Part shown: positions 1-12,374 of the stretch, piece by piece
Numbering within the stretch: the first letter of the stretch is position 1
How the letters are laid out: each line of letters opens with the position of its first letter
From: Russula earlei
Taxonomy: Eukaryota > Basidiomycota > Agaricomycetes > Russulales > Russulaceae
Reading direction: 5' to 3'
Length of the DNA stretch: 64,000 nt
Assembly: GCA_025769875.1 (NCBI GenBank)
Contig: JAGFNK010000189.1
Span: 27,765-91,764 of the forward strand
Translations under genes and position numbers: made by a program
Notes under the pieces: model-generated
Told to the model about the DNA's origin: nothing
The model's database searches: none
What the model saw: only the letters and a program-made list of their open reading frames with translations

Positions 1-727
1 GCGATCTTTGGGTAGCGCTGAACCAGCGATATGCACCCTGCTCCCGCTGCCATTCGTGCCTTCATTGTCGGCAGGAGTAGCAGTAGATGTCTCGCGGCGC
101 GTGGACTGCTGCCAATCCTTCTTTTCCATGATCCACTCCGCTTCGATCCTACAATCGTCGTGATCCCCATCGCCCAGTGAGCCACAAAAGGTAAAAGGAA
201 AGGAGGTAGGACGCACCCTTGGTCACCGGCACGTACCTGCCACCACCGCACACCCCCCAACACCCTCTTCGCCTCACGTTCGCCTCCAAAAACATTCATG
301 AGCACGTGCGCTGCCTCCGCGCAGCACGAAAGGGGCACAGCGATCCGGACGACATGTACGGAGGGAGGGAGGGGCATACGCAGTTGCGAGAGCCTTTGCA
401 TTTCTTCTACCGTATGGCTACCACACGATGGCACAGCACACGACTTCACCGTCAAGGCTGTCGTAGTAGAGAATGGGAGGAATTTACCTCGTCGTTGTGT
501 CCATGAAATTCTGGCGTGTGGTTGGAAAAGCCAGTTGACAGAGGAAGACATTGACTCACTCGGGTAATGGAGAAGGCTGCATCATACATCAACTCCTTTC
601 TGCGCAGTGGTACCGCTTTCCCCTTCCCATTTCCCTTGACAAGCTTGGAGTAGTAATGGCGGAGGAGGATACGCACGAGGAGTGGGAACAACCCAAGCAG
701 GGTTCTCCTCATGAGTGAGTTGGACAT
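1..727 (-). CDS. HSL-like alpha/beta hydrolase paralogue, 5' part only (runs off the left edge)
   Basis: This is the N-terminal part of a second copy of the hydrolase encoded at 1535-4958; the catalytic half lies outside the window. The start at 727 gives MSNSLMRR, aligned with MPNSLTRR of the neighbour; an ATG 15 nt upstream is possible. Exon 1 (560-727) ends at a GTGAGT donor. A 23-nt microexon follows (488-510, NFMDTTTR). The next exon begins HTVEEMQ and runs to a GGVRWWQVR block, matching HTVEELQ...GGTKWWQVR of the paralogue. The exon at the edge has the family block AEWIMEKKDW. Family knowledge: these fungal proteins resemble hormone-sensitive lipase, with an N-terminal extension before the hydrolase fold. 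The substrate is unknown. Exon structure is conserved between the copies, so this looks like an expressed tandem duplicate that has diverged. Confidence 0.8.
488..510 (-). other. 23-nt microexon of the partial hydrolase
   Basis: Flanked by a CAG acceptor and a GTAAAT donor. It encodes NFMDTTTR across the splice. The paralogue has a 23-nt microexon at the equivalent place (4717-4739), which supports both. Confidence 0.75.
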
Positions 728-1534
728 ATTGCGCTGGACCAAGCAGTCGCATCCAACCTAGAGCCGGAAGGAGGTGAGCACTGGCCTTTATACCCCCCCG
801 CCCCGACCCGATAAGAAGCCACTGGCATGTGTATGGTATATGGCACCAGTGCCAGCAGGCCGTCACGGCACGGCCCATTTCCGGAGCGCCGAGAATATTT
901 CGGCAGCACGAGGCAGCATCCATCCAATGTCCGTGCCGGTCCCAGCCGGTCCGGATGTCAGGGATCATCACTGCCTCGCCCCGTAAATGAAATATACGTT
1001 AATCCGCAGTAGTTCTCGCGGCTTGAGATGGCCAGTAGTTCACCGCAGATTGGCGTGAGGATCTGCCCGCAATACTTCTCCGACGGCGCAAGCCCATCGA
1101 GGTAGGCAGAGTCGGGACTCGCGCGAAAACACCGAAGACCCATTTGGAATTGGGGCAATGTCAAGGCATGCTGGCCCCGCACGGCTTGAGAAGCGCCTGC
1201 GATGCCCCGTGATGGAATATTTAAGCGAACATGCGTAGACGGGCATGGACACGCGGGTAACGCCCTCGGGTTGGGGTGTCGGTGCAATGGCAGGGGAGAC
1301 GCCAGGAAAACGCGTTTGCGTGACTGCAACTGGAGCCCTACTATGCCAGGCCTCCGCCGGGTTCGCGGCCGGCGCGGAGCACCAACCGGGAGGCGGTTTA
1401 GTACTTTCAGGAGATGGCTGACTCGGGGCCTGAACTGTATGTAGACTGTGGCGGGTGAGGCATATGGACATGACGAATAGAATCGCTGATTTGTGAGAGC
1501 CAAGATATCGTACGTACTTCGTGGTACAACAGTG
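728..1534. other. Intergenic region between tandem hydrolase genes
   Basis: Lies between the 3' end of the complete hydrolase and the 5' end of the partial copy, so it should hold the promoter of the partial gene. Several reading frames of 60-180 codons cross it, but their composition is arginine/proline-rich, they overlap in opposite frames and none resembles a known family. I see no RNA gene or repeat. Confidence 0.5.
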
Positions 1535-4500
1535 CTAGCACATCATCTCATTCACATCCCTCCCCACAGCCTGACTTGGGCTCCGATCTCTGTCTCTCCT
1601 TCCCAAAAACGATCTCAGTCCGGTTTTCCCGTGTCCGCCAACAACATGCGCTTTCACTTTTGGGCTCGGCCTCGACTGCGTCTCCCGATGGCCGTGACTT
1701 CGACGTCGTTCTGGTGTGATCGTAAGATAACTGATGATGATGTTCCACAGGTTATTTGCATTGAGCATGCGCTCAGACGCGAGCACTGCCTCGTCTGCGA
1801 CACGCGCCAGCTTGAGTGCCTCTTCCGTGTCCCGCCGCGCAACGATGCTGCTCGCAGGTGGCCGTTCATCCTCATCCAATGCCCATGCCATGTTCCAGCT
1901 CGACGGTGCACTGAGCGGCTCCGCCGTCGTTCGGTCCGTGCCCGTGCCCGTGCCTCCAGAGTCGGAGGTCTTGTTTTCGCGGTCGAGGTAATGATGCAGA
2001 GCTGCGATGTGGTGATTAATGTTCCGTGAGGCGCGATCGATGTTTCGCAGTCGTCGTTTCTCAATTCGCTTGATAGTAGACGCAAATTTCTTGTCGAAAA
2101 GCCCTTTGCCTGTAACGTACCGCCGGATGGCACGCTCCGACAGGGTGCCAATCATCTCCGAGGGGACCTGCATGGCAGGCAGCTCGCTTTCCGGCTCTAG
2201 AGGACGGATGACGCCACGTGTTGATACCCGCTCCCGAATCATGGCTTGAGTAGTGGAACTCTGCAGTCTGTTTCAGCATGAAATAATAAAATGTGAGTCT
2301 TGGGACCCGAAATATTACCCAATTGCCTTTGTATACCTTCGCCTCCCCAGCCAATGATACTTCGGTTGAGCGGCTTTTGGATAGCACATCAATCCTTGAA
2401 CCTGCGACCGACTCATCCGACATATCCTGTGATTTGGGAGTTACACAACCCGATGTGCTTGGTGGAGTATCCCCGGGAGTGACCACTAGCCCACTCTTTC
2501 TCCGTCCGGGAGAGAGAGACCGCCTAAAATTACTCGCAGCACGCGAGATCCCTGACGCAAACGATCTGCGTCGCGTTGAACGCGGAACTGGGAGACTATG
2601 GATCTCACTGTGTGGTGTGGGTGTCGTAGGAGAGGCAATGACTATGCAGTCCTTGGAAGGCATTAGTAGAGGGCTAGGTGGTCCTTGAAGCGGGTTAGTA
2701 ACGTGTTTGAAAAACAAAGTCATCGCCCGGTAGCAGTACTTTCCCGGCGTCGTGAAAGGAAAGAGGATTGGAAGCACATGAGCTACATCTAATAAGAAGC
2801 ATTGAACAGAACTCGTTGTGAGTTCCATGCAAGCGCATGACATACCGTCGTAAACTTGAAGATGCACTGGAGTTGGCTGCATCTCGACGTGTCTAAAAGC
2901 CGGATACATCTTCTTTGTCTCATCGCGTATCGAAAATCGTTCCGGATGCGCAGCCCGATGAGCGCTATGAAGGTAGTGGGCGACCATTTACCAGGAATTC
3001 GAACCAGGACTCACGCGAATATGATCTCATCCCTCAAAACTTCTCGGTCACCTGCGATGAATAGCAGGGGCGGAAGACCGCCAAGGTACGAAAGGGCAGG
3101 GCTGATAAGAGGATGCCTCAAGAGGCCATTGGGGGCGTAGAGTTGGAGTTGCTCTGCGACCTCAATCATCTCACCGTCGGCCGTCCTCAATATAACGCTT
3201 TCGTCAGCATCAGGGATACCGGGGAGGGGAAGAGATGCGGTCGATCCGACATCTATGGGTCCCTGTTCGGTTGGAAGCGTCTTGGGGACTACGTCGTCAG
3301 GATCTATCGGACGTGCGGCCTGGGGTGTTCGACTAGACGCACTTCTCGAGCGTCGATGGAGTACGTCGGTAATGTTCTTACGGAGACCAGTATGCACTCT
3401 ATCACTGATATCGTTGGTCGGCGGCGGCCAAAGTGGACTAGGTTTGTGGAGTGCGAGACCAGTGGCTGGTATCACATCCTTGAGAAACTGTTAGAATACA
3501 AAGGGCACGTTGGTTGGTGGGCGTACGGTGTTTGTATTCGTATAAATGCTCGGGAACGAGTGTGTGAAATCACACCATGGCGAGATGAGTACACCACCCG
3601 CCGGCGCGGGCAGACCTGCGTCACGAATAACTTGAAGGAGAGCCAGAGATAATCCTCCACCTGCAGAATCACCTGCGATAACAATACGTTCAGGTTTTAC
3701 TGGACGATGAGCGGAACCTTCTGGTGGCCTGATCAAGAATAGATCTTGACAATGTTTTTCAAAACCTCGGTCTTCCCAGAACAAAGCAAAAAGATTGCTC
3801 ACACGCTGCGAGGAGGTCTTGAATTGCGCAAGGGAAAGGGTATTGTGGTGCAAGTCTGTAATTCACAGCTATGCATAGCAATCTAGGTGAACGTATTCAA
3901 GCTCTGATACCTTTCCACTCACCGAGGACGCGTCCACGTATCTTACGGGCATATCGCTGGATGGTATATCTAGAGATGAAAGCATACGTGAGGCACTTCA
4001 CCGAGTCCGTTGGGATTCAGGAAACGGACCTCTCCTGATCCACACTTCCAAAGTAATAGCCGCCTTGGATTCGACTTTTGAGAACAGTGAAAAAGGGAGG
4101 GATAGATTCATCTTGTTCATACCTCCATGAGAATATAAAATGCATCGCATCTCATCCATTTCTGATTGGTACGCGCCACAATCTCCGGATGGCTCGTTAT
4201 CACTAAGTACGAGGCCCGGTTCTTGGTGTTCTTCGTCTTCAGACTCGGAAAATATCGGATCTTCCAAGCCGGGATTGGTGTGTCTAAGACCCTCAATGTT
4301 ATGCATTTGGCGCGTAGTGGACGAGTCGCCTTGTTTCTTAGCCCGTCTTTTCGCATTTCGCCAGTCCTTTTTAGCACTGATCCATTCTGCACGTAATCTG
4401 CGAAGGAGGAGGTCAGATACTCGAGCAAGCGAAAATGTAAGCCAATCCGAGCACATACCCTCGAATACCACGAACCTGCCACCACTTTGTCCCACCGACG

Positions 4501-4958
4501 ACACTTTTCATGACTTGTTCTCCTCGAAATGCCTTGATGAGATACACCGCAGCCTCGTCGCAGGAGGACATGGGGATGGTAAGTCGGACAACGAGGACCC
4601 ATGGCGGGGACGGTGTACGAACATTGCAGAAGGACTGTAACTCCTCGACAGTATGCCTTCAATAAAAATTATATCGAGTATCTCGGAACAGATTGGAGAT
4701 CTGGTCAGATAAGTACCTGGTGGCGGAATCCAAGAAGTCCTGAATGAGAGGTACCTCAGTGGAATATATATGCTAAGGGGCACCTAAATGCACCTTTACG
4801 ATATTAAATGCTTCGTCGTATAGCAATTCCTCACGCAGAAGAGGGACACCTGGCTTGGAAGCATCCTTTACCACCCTGGCGAAGTAGTGTTTGACCAGGG
4901 TTTCGAGAAAGAGAGGCCCTACTGTCAAACCAACTCGTCTCGTCAATGAATTGGGCAT
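1535..4958 (-). CDS. Hormone-sensitive-lipase-like alpha/beta hydrolase, long fungal form
   Basis: Multi-exon gene for a predicted esterase/lipase of the HSL (GDSAGG) group. Exon 1 (4794-4958) encodes [15 protein letters not shown]; then a 23-nt microexon (4717-4739, DFLDSATR) and an exon with [17 protein letters not shown] and GGTKWWQVR. The oxyanion-hole HGGG is split by an intron near 4120/4060 (CILYSHGG then GYYFGSV). [10 protein letters not shown] follows, and the nucleophile elbow GDSAGGG lies near 3670. Beyond are [11 protein letters not shown], a 100-residue insertion, [22 protein letters not shown], and the segment [19 protein letters not shown], in which a catalytic His would be expected. 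The last exon starts after KGNW at an AG near 2260 and carries a basic tail ([14 protein letters not shown]). All junctions I traced are GT-AG and keep frame, so the gene appears intact at roughly 900-950 residues. The physiological substrate is not known. It shares a divergent promoter with the importin. Confidence 0.85.
4717..4739 (-). other. 23-nt microexon of the complete hydrolase
   Basis: Bounded by CAG and GTACTT; encodes DFLDSATR across the splice. Same length and phase as the paralogue's microexon at 488-510. Confidence 0.75.
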
Positions 4959-5392
4959 ATTGTTTAGTTGGAGCTATTGAGCACGGTGTACAGTCACTGT
5001 AAGTTTCTCAGACCTGATTCAGGGTTGTTGGGCTGTCTAAGATGAGAGATGATAACACGATGGATAAGTCAAGTCCACTTATAGTCAACTTAGCAGACAA
5101 TAAAAGTAAAATATTCCAACTGCTGAGGTCACATTAAAGCGCCGCATGATCATAATGGTGGCGAGACACACGAGGGATTATATTAATGGACAGTACGACG
5201 CTTTTGAGTTGGAATCGTTATAGAGACTTGCCGTCAGGCATGTCGGCGAGAAGTGTTCGACGGTTACGGGTGGTTAGATAGACAGAGTAGCGGAAGCGCT
5301 GGGACGGCAACGTGAGTGAGTGAAGTTAAAAGTTAAGCGGAGGCCTGACTTGGCTATCTTATATCATACTATCATACCTTCGTATCGTATCT
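4959..5392. promoter_or_regulatory. Divergent intergenic region, hydrolase / importin
   Basis: 434 bp between the hydrolase start (minus) and the importin ATG (plus); must hold both promoters. No convincing TATA box or other motif was found. Confidence 0.45.
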
Positions 5393-8300
5393 ATGGATGC
5401 CCTCATCCCGCCAGACGTCACTGCAGAGCTCACTCAGATCCTCTCCAATCTTGTCCTTGGCGATAATGAAATAAGATCCAAGTAGGCCTTTCCCTCAACT
5501 CCCTTCCTCGCTCGCGCATCTCACAACTCGTCCAGCGCAGAGGCTGTTGTCGACGAGCGCCTTGCTCACAGGCCGGATGTCTATCTCCTCGCTCTCACTC
5601 AGTTTGCCACAGGAGTAGACACCGTCGAAGTGGTTGGCAATGACTTCTACGTCCATGTCTTTTATCTTAATTCCGCATAGATGCGCTCTTTCTCTCTCGT
5701 CCTTCTTCGACGCCTCCTCTTCCGCCCTTCCCCAGGTCCTAGCTCAAAATCTCCCCGTTTGACCCTTTACGACCGTCTCTCGGCTCAGACCCTCACCGCT
5801 ATTGAGCGTATCCTACTTCATTGCCTGTTGCATGAACAGATCGACTCGGTCCGTCGAAAGGCCGTTGATACAATGTGCGATCTTGCCAACAATTCCATGG
5901 GACGTGGGAGACCATGGCACGCATTGCAAGCTCAGTCCTTCGCCATGTGCAAAAGTGCGGACCCCAGCGCCCGTGAATGCGCCTTCCGTATCTTTTCTGG
6001 CTGTCCAAACCTTGTCATGGACCTTCAGACTGATGCCGTTCTACGCGTCCTCCAAGAAGGTTTACAGGATCGACAGAGCGTAGAGGTCACTCTCTCCATG
6101 CCTCTCCCATCCCATTATCCTAATCATTTTTGCTGCAGGTCCGACATGCAGCTCTTCGTGCTTCCGTATCCTATCTCACGTCTTCAGATCAACACCAAAT
6201 CGCGCAGTCCCTATCCCTTATGTACCCCATGCTGGACACACTTCCATCTCTCCCACACGCACATCTGCCCAAGTTTCTGATCACGCTCACTCCTCTCGCA
6301 ACCTCTCATCCTCAACTCTTCGCCCCACATCTTCAAGTCTTGCTCTCTTTCCTCCCCGCATTGATAATACCATCAGCTGACTCGGGACCGACGCCGACCG
6401 TGGCGAGGCCTTTCCCAGGGACGCAGAGCTTTACGTTTCCGCCCACCCCGAATGGCGGCCCACCAGACGACGTTGAACTGGACGAGGAAGCAGAGGAAGT
6501 TCGCAAGGCTGCACTCGAGTTTATGATCAGCCTTAGTGAGGCGAAGCCGGCCATGGTTCGCCGTGTCGATGGATGGGTCAGCGCGATAGTTCGTGGATGT
6601 CTGGGTGGGATGGGTGAACTTCGTGACGACGAATTGAGCACATGGCTGGATGCCGACGTGCGTGGTTCTCCTTGCGAGCCTACCCCCATCAGTTCCTTAT
6701 TGTTTTGATTGGTCCTTTTCGTCCTCAGCCAGCGGATGACCCTACGGACGACACGTATCCACACATATACGAACAATCTCTGGACCGCTTGGCGTGTGCC
6801 CTCGGCGGGAAGGCGGTTCTACCTGCTGCATTCCAGCATATTCCGGGAATGCTGGCATCACACGATTGGAAGCTCCGTCACGCAGGGCTCATGGCAATTG
6901 CTTCAGTAGCGGAAGGCACAAGCAAAGTGACTGTAACTCCTTTGTCCTAGGACCGTTAACTAACGTCCTCCCAGGTGATGCAAAATGAGCTCGGGAAGGT
7001 TGTCGAGTACGTGTGCGACGTTTCTGCTCTTTCGTGCTCAATCGATTGACCGCGTATGAGCCTTATCACGCCTTTATTCCTTGATCCATATCCGCGTGTC
7101 CGCTACGCCGCATGTCACTGCATGTCTGTTTAACCTCTTGTCTCACCGAAGGATCCTCCTGATGGCTTCAATTAGCGGACAATTGTGCACAGATCTAGAA
7201 GAAGTTATCCAAGCTCAGTTCCATCAACAAATCTTTGCGGCATTGATACCTACCCTCGAAGTTACAGAGCCCCGGTACATTCCGATTGACCCAATAACAC
7301 GTTTCGGCTGATGGTATGAATGCAGGGTACACGCACATGCCGCTGCGGCCCTGATTAACTTTTGTGAGGGGGTTGAGCGCGATACACTTTTACCTTATCT
7401 GGACCCCATCGTTGACCGTCTGCTCAAACTTCTGAACCCTGTGCAGGATGGGAGCCGGCCAACGAAGCGGTATGTACAAGAGCAAGCCGTCACCACGCTT
7501 GCCATGGTTGCAGATGCAAGCGAGACCACATTTGCCAAGGTGAGTTTTTCTGTCCTTCCTGATGTAACCTCGACGATGCAGGTGACATTAATAGCACTAT
7601 TCGTCGATTATGCCGCTCCTGCTTAACGTTCTAAGAAACGCAAATACGTCTGAATATCGCAAACTCCGCGCCAAGGCCATGGAGTGTGCCGGTCTCATAG
7701 GTTGCTGACACCACCATTTTACTAGACTGTTATGCGTACTTACAGGGAACGCTCAGCCATTGCAGTCGGACGCGAAGTTTTCCGAGCGGATGCAGGGGCT
7801 TTTGTTGAACTTCTTATCCGCATACAAAGTAAGGATTGCCAATCTTCGCAGATACCGATCATGACCAAGATGAACCCATTAGACAGCCCGGTTGACACAA
7901 GTGATACGATGCTGCCCCATTACCTCATCGCGACATGGGCAAAAGTCTGTCAGGCGATGGGCCCCGAATTTGAACCGTACTTACCTGTTGTGATGCCACC
8001 GTTGTTCCGCGCTGCAAACGCCAAAGCGGACGTATCCGTTTATGGTTTGGAATGGTTTCCTTTGTCACGATTGAGTGAACTGATAGGGAGTAGAGGATGA
8101 GGACGTGCCAGAGTCAAAAGAAGGTTGGGACATCATTGAAATGGACGGGCAGCAAGTCGGCATCCGAACGTCCGCAATCGACGAGAAGTGCCAGGCGTTC
8201 GAGACGTTAGTGATCTATTGCTCCACGTTGGGTGCGCGGTTCGCACCATACCTGCAACAGAGCCTGGAAGTGGTGCTACAATCGCTGCGATTTGTTCTTC

Positions 8301-8842
8301 ATGATGGCGTTCGGGAAGCGTGCGCGATGTACGTGTGGATCCTCTGACGTTACGTGGACTCGTTTGGCTGACCAATGGACGGAAGCGTTCTACCCATGTT
8401 GGTGTCTTGCGGGAAAACGAGCAATACGATAGACGGAGACATGGTGACGAACGTGGTACAACATGTCGCATCTGTGATCACTCAAGAAACAGACTCCACG
8501 TTCCTCGCCTCACTATTCAAGTGCGCGACCGAGTGCTTGCGGGGGTGGGGGGACGTGAAACCGGAGACACGGCTGACGCTGGAAAATGCCGCAAAGCATC
8601 AACTGCAGGCGTTGGCTGACAAACGCAGGGCAAGGAGTACGCGGACGGCAGGGGAGATTGAGGAGGACAGGGAAGACCTGGCACTGCTTGAGGAGATGGA
8701 AGAGTTTGCATTGGAGGACATGGCGAAAATGTTGGGGCTGTTCGATGCGAATCACCCGTTGCTGATCGCGATCTCGAGTGTACGCGATCTTGGGCTGGGC
8801 CTTGGGGCGTGGGACAGTGATGGGGAGGGCGGAGAGGAGTAA
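5393..8842 (+). CDS. Karyopherin/importin-beta, Kap123 / importin-4 type
   Basis: Nuclear import receptor built from HEAT repeats; the yeast Kap123 family imports ribosomal proteins and histones. Start at 5393 (MDALIPPDVTAELTQ); exon 1 ends 5481 after EIRS, exon 2 is 5536-5629 (AEAVVDERLAHRPD) and exon 3 opens at 5681 with MRSFSLVLLRRLLFR, the classic N-terminal HEAT signature. Further recognisable blocks: SVRRKAVDTMCDLAN, GRPWHALQAQ, AFQHIPGMLAS, DPYPRVRYAACHC (split by an intron after 7117 that restores IGQLCTDLEEV), YVQEQAVTTLAMVAD, RKLRAKAMECAGLI, LPHYLIATWAKVC and a C-terminal acidic segment ending DSDGEGGEE. An intron removes the apparent stop near 8345. About ten short introns, all GT-AG, and the reading frame is intact throughout. 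Length of about 1,000 residues suits the family. Confident in family; Kap123 versus another beta-karyopherin is inferred from the N-terminal and central motifs. Confidence 0.9.
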
Positions 8843-9440
8843 ACGTTGTGTAGTCGAGACACGAGCGAGTCTAGACCCCCAACGATGACGTCACGTCTCT
8901 GAACCGATCACTTGGCTCCTGGATCGACCGCGCCGACCCGCCTAGATCTTCCCCTCCGTCGTTATCCAAATCCGACTGCCATGTACACTCAACAACACAT
9001 ACACATCCCCCCTCCTCTCCTCCTCTCAGCATCCAATCCATCCTTCACCCCTCATGCTCAACTCTCCTCCTCCTCACACCGACGCAGGCCGTCGCTACTC
9101 CGCCTCCCACCGTCTCAGACGTGACAACCCGGCCACGAATCTCCCCCACGCACCCCCCAGCCGCGTTCCCCGTACCCTCTTCCCTACTACCAACCCCGCA
9201 CAAAAATTAGCCCTTTAATCAACCAAGGGGATGCAGAGGCCATCGATAACCCATCATTCTCCTCCGAGTCGCGCCATCTCAGACACTCTTTACCAGACGT
9301 CATTTACAAGCACGGCCCTCGTATCCCCTCCTCCCCACCCTCCTCCACCCTACTTAACGGAGGCGTGATCCACGGCGCTCGCGCGCGATTCGTCTCCCTT
9401 CCTGCAGTCATTTCTTCATTTCCCAGGATCGACACTGAGT
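8843..9440. other. Intergenic / 5' region of the RhoGAP gene
   Basis: C-rich, CT-rich sequence downstream of the importin stop. Short proline/serine-rich frames (for example from 8982, MYTQQHIHIPPP) might be 5' leader or a poorly conserved N-terminus of the RhoGAP. I cannot place its start codon. Confidence 0.4.
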
Positions 9441-11636
9441 GTGATCGTCCTCGAGCGCGCATGCGGCCGCACCCCCACCGCCCTCTCGCGAATCCGCGAC
9501 GACCTCCCCCCGAGTTCACCCCACCAGCCGCGCGTCGATGGTCCCCCCCCTCCTCTTGCGCCCAAGTGGACTCACTGGCAGCTTGTTCTCCGTATTAAGC
9601 GCGCTACTTCGCAGGGAAGGAAAGGACATCCGAGACTACGTCGAGGCGGAGCAGATCAACGAACTCTACCATCGTGACCTCGAGGAGCGCGCACGCAGAG
9701 AGCGCGAGCGTGGTAGAATGGCCCGTGTGCGCGCTGGTCAGGAAACCTCTGTCTGTGATGAGAATACGCGTTCGTGCTTCCTGTTCTTCTGTCCTTGCCC
9801 GCACACCACCCTGCGCACCTAGGCTAAGCATCATCCTATTTACAGATATTTTTGGAGTCCCACTGAACGAGAGTGTGCTCCGCTCACCCGCAACTGCCAT
9901 TTTGGGTGGATACAGGCACGACCTTCCCCTCGTTGTCTTCCTTTGCGTCGAAGAGTTGTATCGTACGGGTGAGTCATTTCCAGTCTCTTGTCGTCTCACA
10001 ACAACTGTTGCCTTCAGGCATTTACAAGAGTGGCCTATTCCGCGACCTCCCCAATCGCCAGCGACACCACGAATTGAGTAGCTTGTTCGATCTCCCACCC
10101 GCCTTTGGCGAGGGCATGAGCCTTCGTGCGGAATCGACTGCGGATATCTGCGCGCTTCTCCTCACGTACCTCAAGGAACTCCCTGAGCCTGTCTTGACAC
10201 CGTATCTCTTTAATGCTTTCTGGAACTGGTGCGTCCGGCCGAGTGCGAAACGCGAAGACGAGCGCATGCAGAAGGAACAAGACGAGGAAGAGGACCTCCG
10301 TGCCCGCTTTTTCCAGACAGGACAACGACCACCGCGACCCTCGCGGCGTGTCCTTTTCGAAAAGGCTCGGTTACGTGCCGCGCAGGACGAGGCGGCTGAG
10401 ATGGGGCAGGTTGCTATTGCGCGTGACCTGCTGCGCCTGCTCCCGACGCACAGCTTCTCACTTATTGTCTACCTCTGCGCCTTCTTCACCCAGGTGCCCC
10501 TCTGCCCCGAGAACGGTATCAGCCTTTGAGGATATCGGTCGCATCTTTGGCCCCGCGGTCTTCGGTGGGCCCGTGCCGGCAGCACGCCGCATGATGATCT
10601 GGTTCCTCAAGCGCTGGAACTGCGTGTCGGAAGGCTTGCTCGATGCGGAGCCGGATGATGCTTGCGGCTTCCTCGGCTTATTCGCTTCCTCCTGTCTGGA
10701 CTGGACCTGCGCGTACTCGAACGCGCAGACCCGTTTAAACTGCTGGCGCCTGAAGGCGCAGGAGGAAGATGAGCTACATTTCTGCGCAGTGACGGATCCT
10801 GACGAGCGCCGCGGGTACCACTCTGCCAAATTCGAGCGTGCTAAAGCTTCGGCGCCATCGTCGCAGACCCAGAGCCGGTGTGATCTATATGATCCTGGAT
10901 GTGCCGCGCAGGAGATGGCAATGGCACGCTCGGGACCGCCAGGTTGGCATGGTCAGACCAAAGCCAAGGGAAGAGAATGCTTGGGCGACTCGACCTCAGA
11001 GGTCCCACGATGTGATGGGCAGTCGCAGTCCAGTGAGTTTACTGATCTAGTCTTACAACATGAATGTCTCAGTCATATAATGGCCGTCTCAGCCTCTCCA
11101 GACCCGCGAAGCATTGAAGAGGAGAGCGCTTCTGCCTCCACCCGTGTTTGCACCGACATCGACAACGCGCCTACCGTCAATTAGGAGCGCAGGGAGCCAA
11201 TGCAATGCCGGGTCGATTCCGAACCGAGGTCATGGTGGGTGGGAATTCCCTAGTGCTGACTGTGATAAACGGCCTCATTATTTCCCGATAGATGAGTCCG
11301 AAGGTCGCAACGTGCATGCGAGGGAGGACCGTGAACAGTGGCGGTCGACGGATGTTCAACTACTGATAGCGCTCAGCCGGCTGCACGACGCTCGAGCACG
11401 GATCGACGAGCTTGAGCACGCTGTTGTTGACGCGGCGACGCAGTCGGAAAGGGCTCGGGAGAAGCTTACGTACATCGCGACGGTTACGGGCAACGATGTG
11501 GACTCAGTCCGCGCGCTTTGAGCAGGAGCTCAAGCTGACTGCGCTCGAGCGAGATGAGGCGAACGAGCTCGTACAGAATGTTTGTGCGGTGCTCAAGGGC
11601 GTTGTACAACAGGCAGTGTGTGCTGAAGCAGGATAG
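9441..11636 (+). CDS. RhoGAP-domain protein with C-terminal coiled coil (three apparent frame breaks)
   Basis: Predicted GTPase-activating protein for Rho-family GTPases (polarity, cytoskeleton). Conserved sequence starts near LSRIRDDLPP and HWQLVLRIKR, then AEQINELYHRDLEERARRE. The RhoGAP domain begins after an intron with FGVPLNES; a second intron precedes GIYKSGLFRDLPNR, which carries the arginine-finger region. STADICALLLTYLKELPEP and DIGRIFGPAVFGG follow. The tail ends in a coiled coil (ARIDELEHAV, then FEQELKLTALERDEANEL). Homology jumps to the +1 frame near 9605, 10524-10530 and 11516-11522; the last two are the identical heptamer CTT TGA G, where the zero frame meets a stop. Each looks like one extra base. 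The protein start is unresolved, so the given start is only the first supported codon region. It could be a damaged gene, but flanking conservation argues for assembly errors or recoding. Confidence 0.75.
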
Positions 11637-12374
11637 GTTTGGGGTGCGTCGTCGTGATATCTTTATTCGCTGTGCTGCTTGGGTAATTTTTTTTTTTTCA
11701 TTTTTCTGTGTTCAATTGTTTTTCTGTTCTTCACTTGTTACTGTGACGGCGTCTTTTTTTTTTGTAATTTACCTAAAACATATGCATATCTGGGGCGGAA
11801 ATAATACAAGTCAGACCCCTGTCACGGGGCAGCACGTGCGTTTGCTTAAGGGGATGGAATGAAAGTGACGGACGGAGCACGGAGAGATGAAAGTGCATAA
11901 GTATAAAAGAGGGATAATTTGAGAGCCACAGGATTTGATCGAAAGTTCAGGATCTCTCACGATGATCGCCTCCGTGACACGGAAGCCGGATGCACACCGC
12001 CTGATGATCGCAACGCGAGAGGAGAGAAGAGAGGAAAGGGAGGGAGTATAATAACAAGGAGAATATGGACAAGGATTTGGATGTGGATGTGATGTGGATA
12101 TGGATACAGTATGGATATGGATATGAACGCGCGTAACCAGGGCCGCCGAACCAACCCGAAGAGGCGGCGGACCAGCCGGCAAAGAAGAAACTCGCAATAA
12201 TGCCCCTCTCAGCCGCGTCCCATCCCATCTCGTCCTAATCCCGCCCGCCATCTTCCTTTCTCACTCACTATCCTCTTCCTCCCCTCCCTTCCCTACTATT
12301 GCCCCCACACCTACTCTCCCTCCCTGGAACGACCTATCTTTCTTTCCTCAACGTTGGAAACGTCTCCGTTAACG
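11637..12374. promoter_or_regulatory. Intergenic region with GGATAT repeats and a CT-rich G-alpha promoter
   Basis: Contains poly-T tracts after the RhoGAP, an imperfect GGATAT/GGATGT repeat at about 12065-12130, and a long pyrimidine-rich tract (about 12240-12345) just ahead of the G-alpha start, typical of fungal core promoters. Confidence 0.5.
12060..12130 (+). repeat. Imperfect hexamer repeat (GGATAT/GGATGT)
   Basis: Seen directly: about eight irregular GGAT-centred units upstream of the G-alpha gene. Confidence 0.6.

Noticed and set aside
958..1503. Minus-strand frame of 181 codons
   Set aside because: Arginine/proline-rich, overlaps other frames on both strands, no family resemblance, in a GC-rich intergenic region.
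2990..3020. tRNA B-box-like word GGTTCGAATTCC on the minus strand
   Set aside because: It lies in a hydrolase intron and there is no matching A box or cloverleaf around it.
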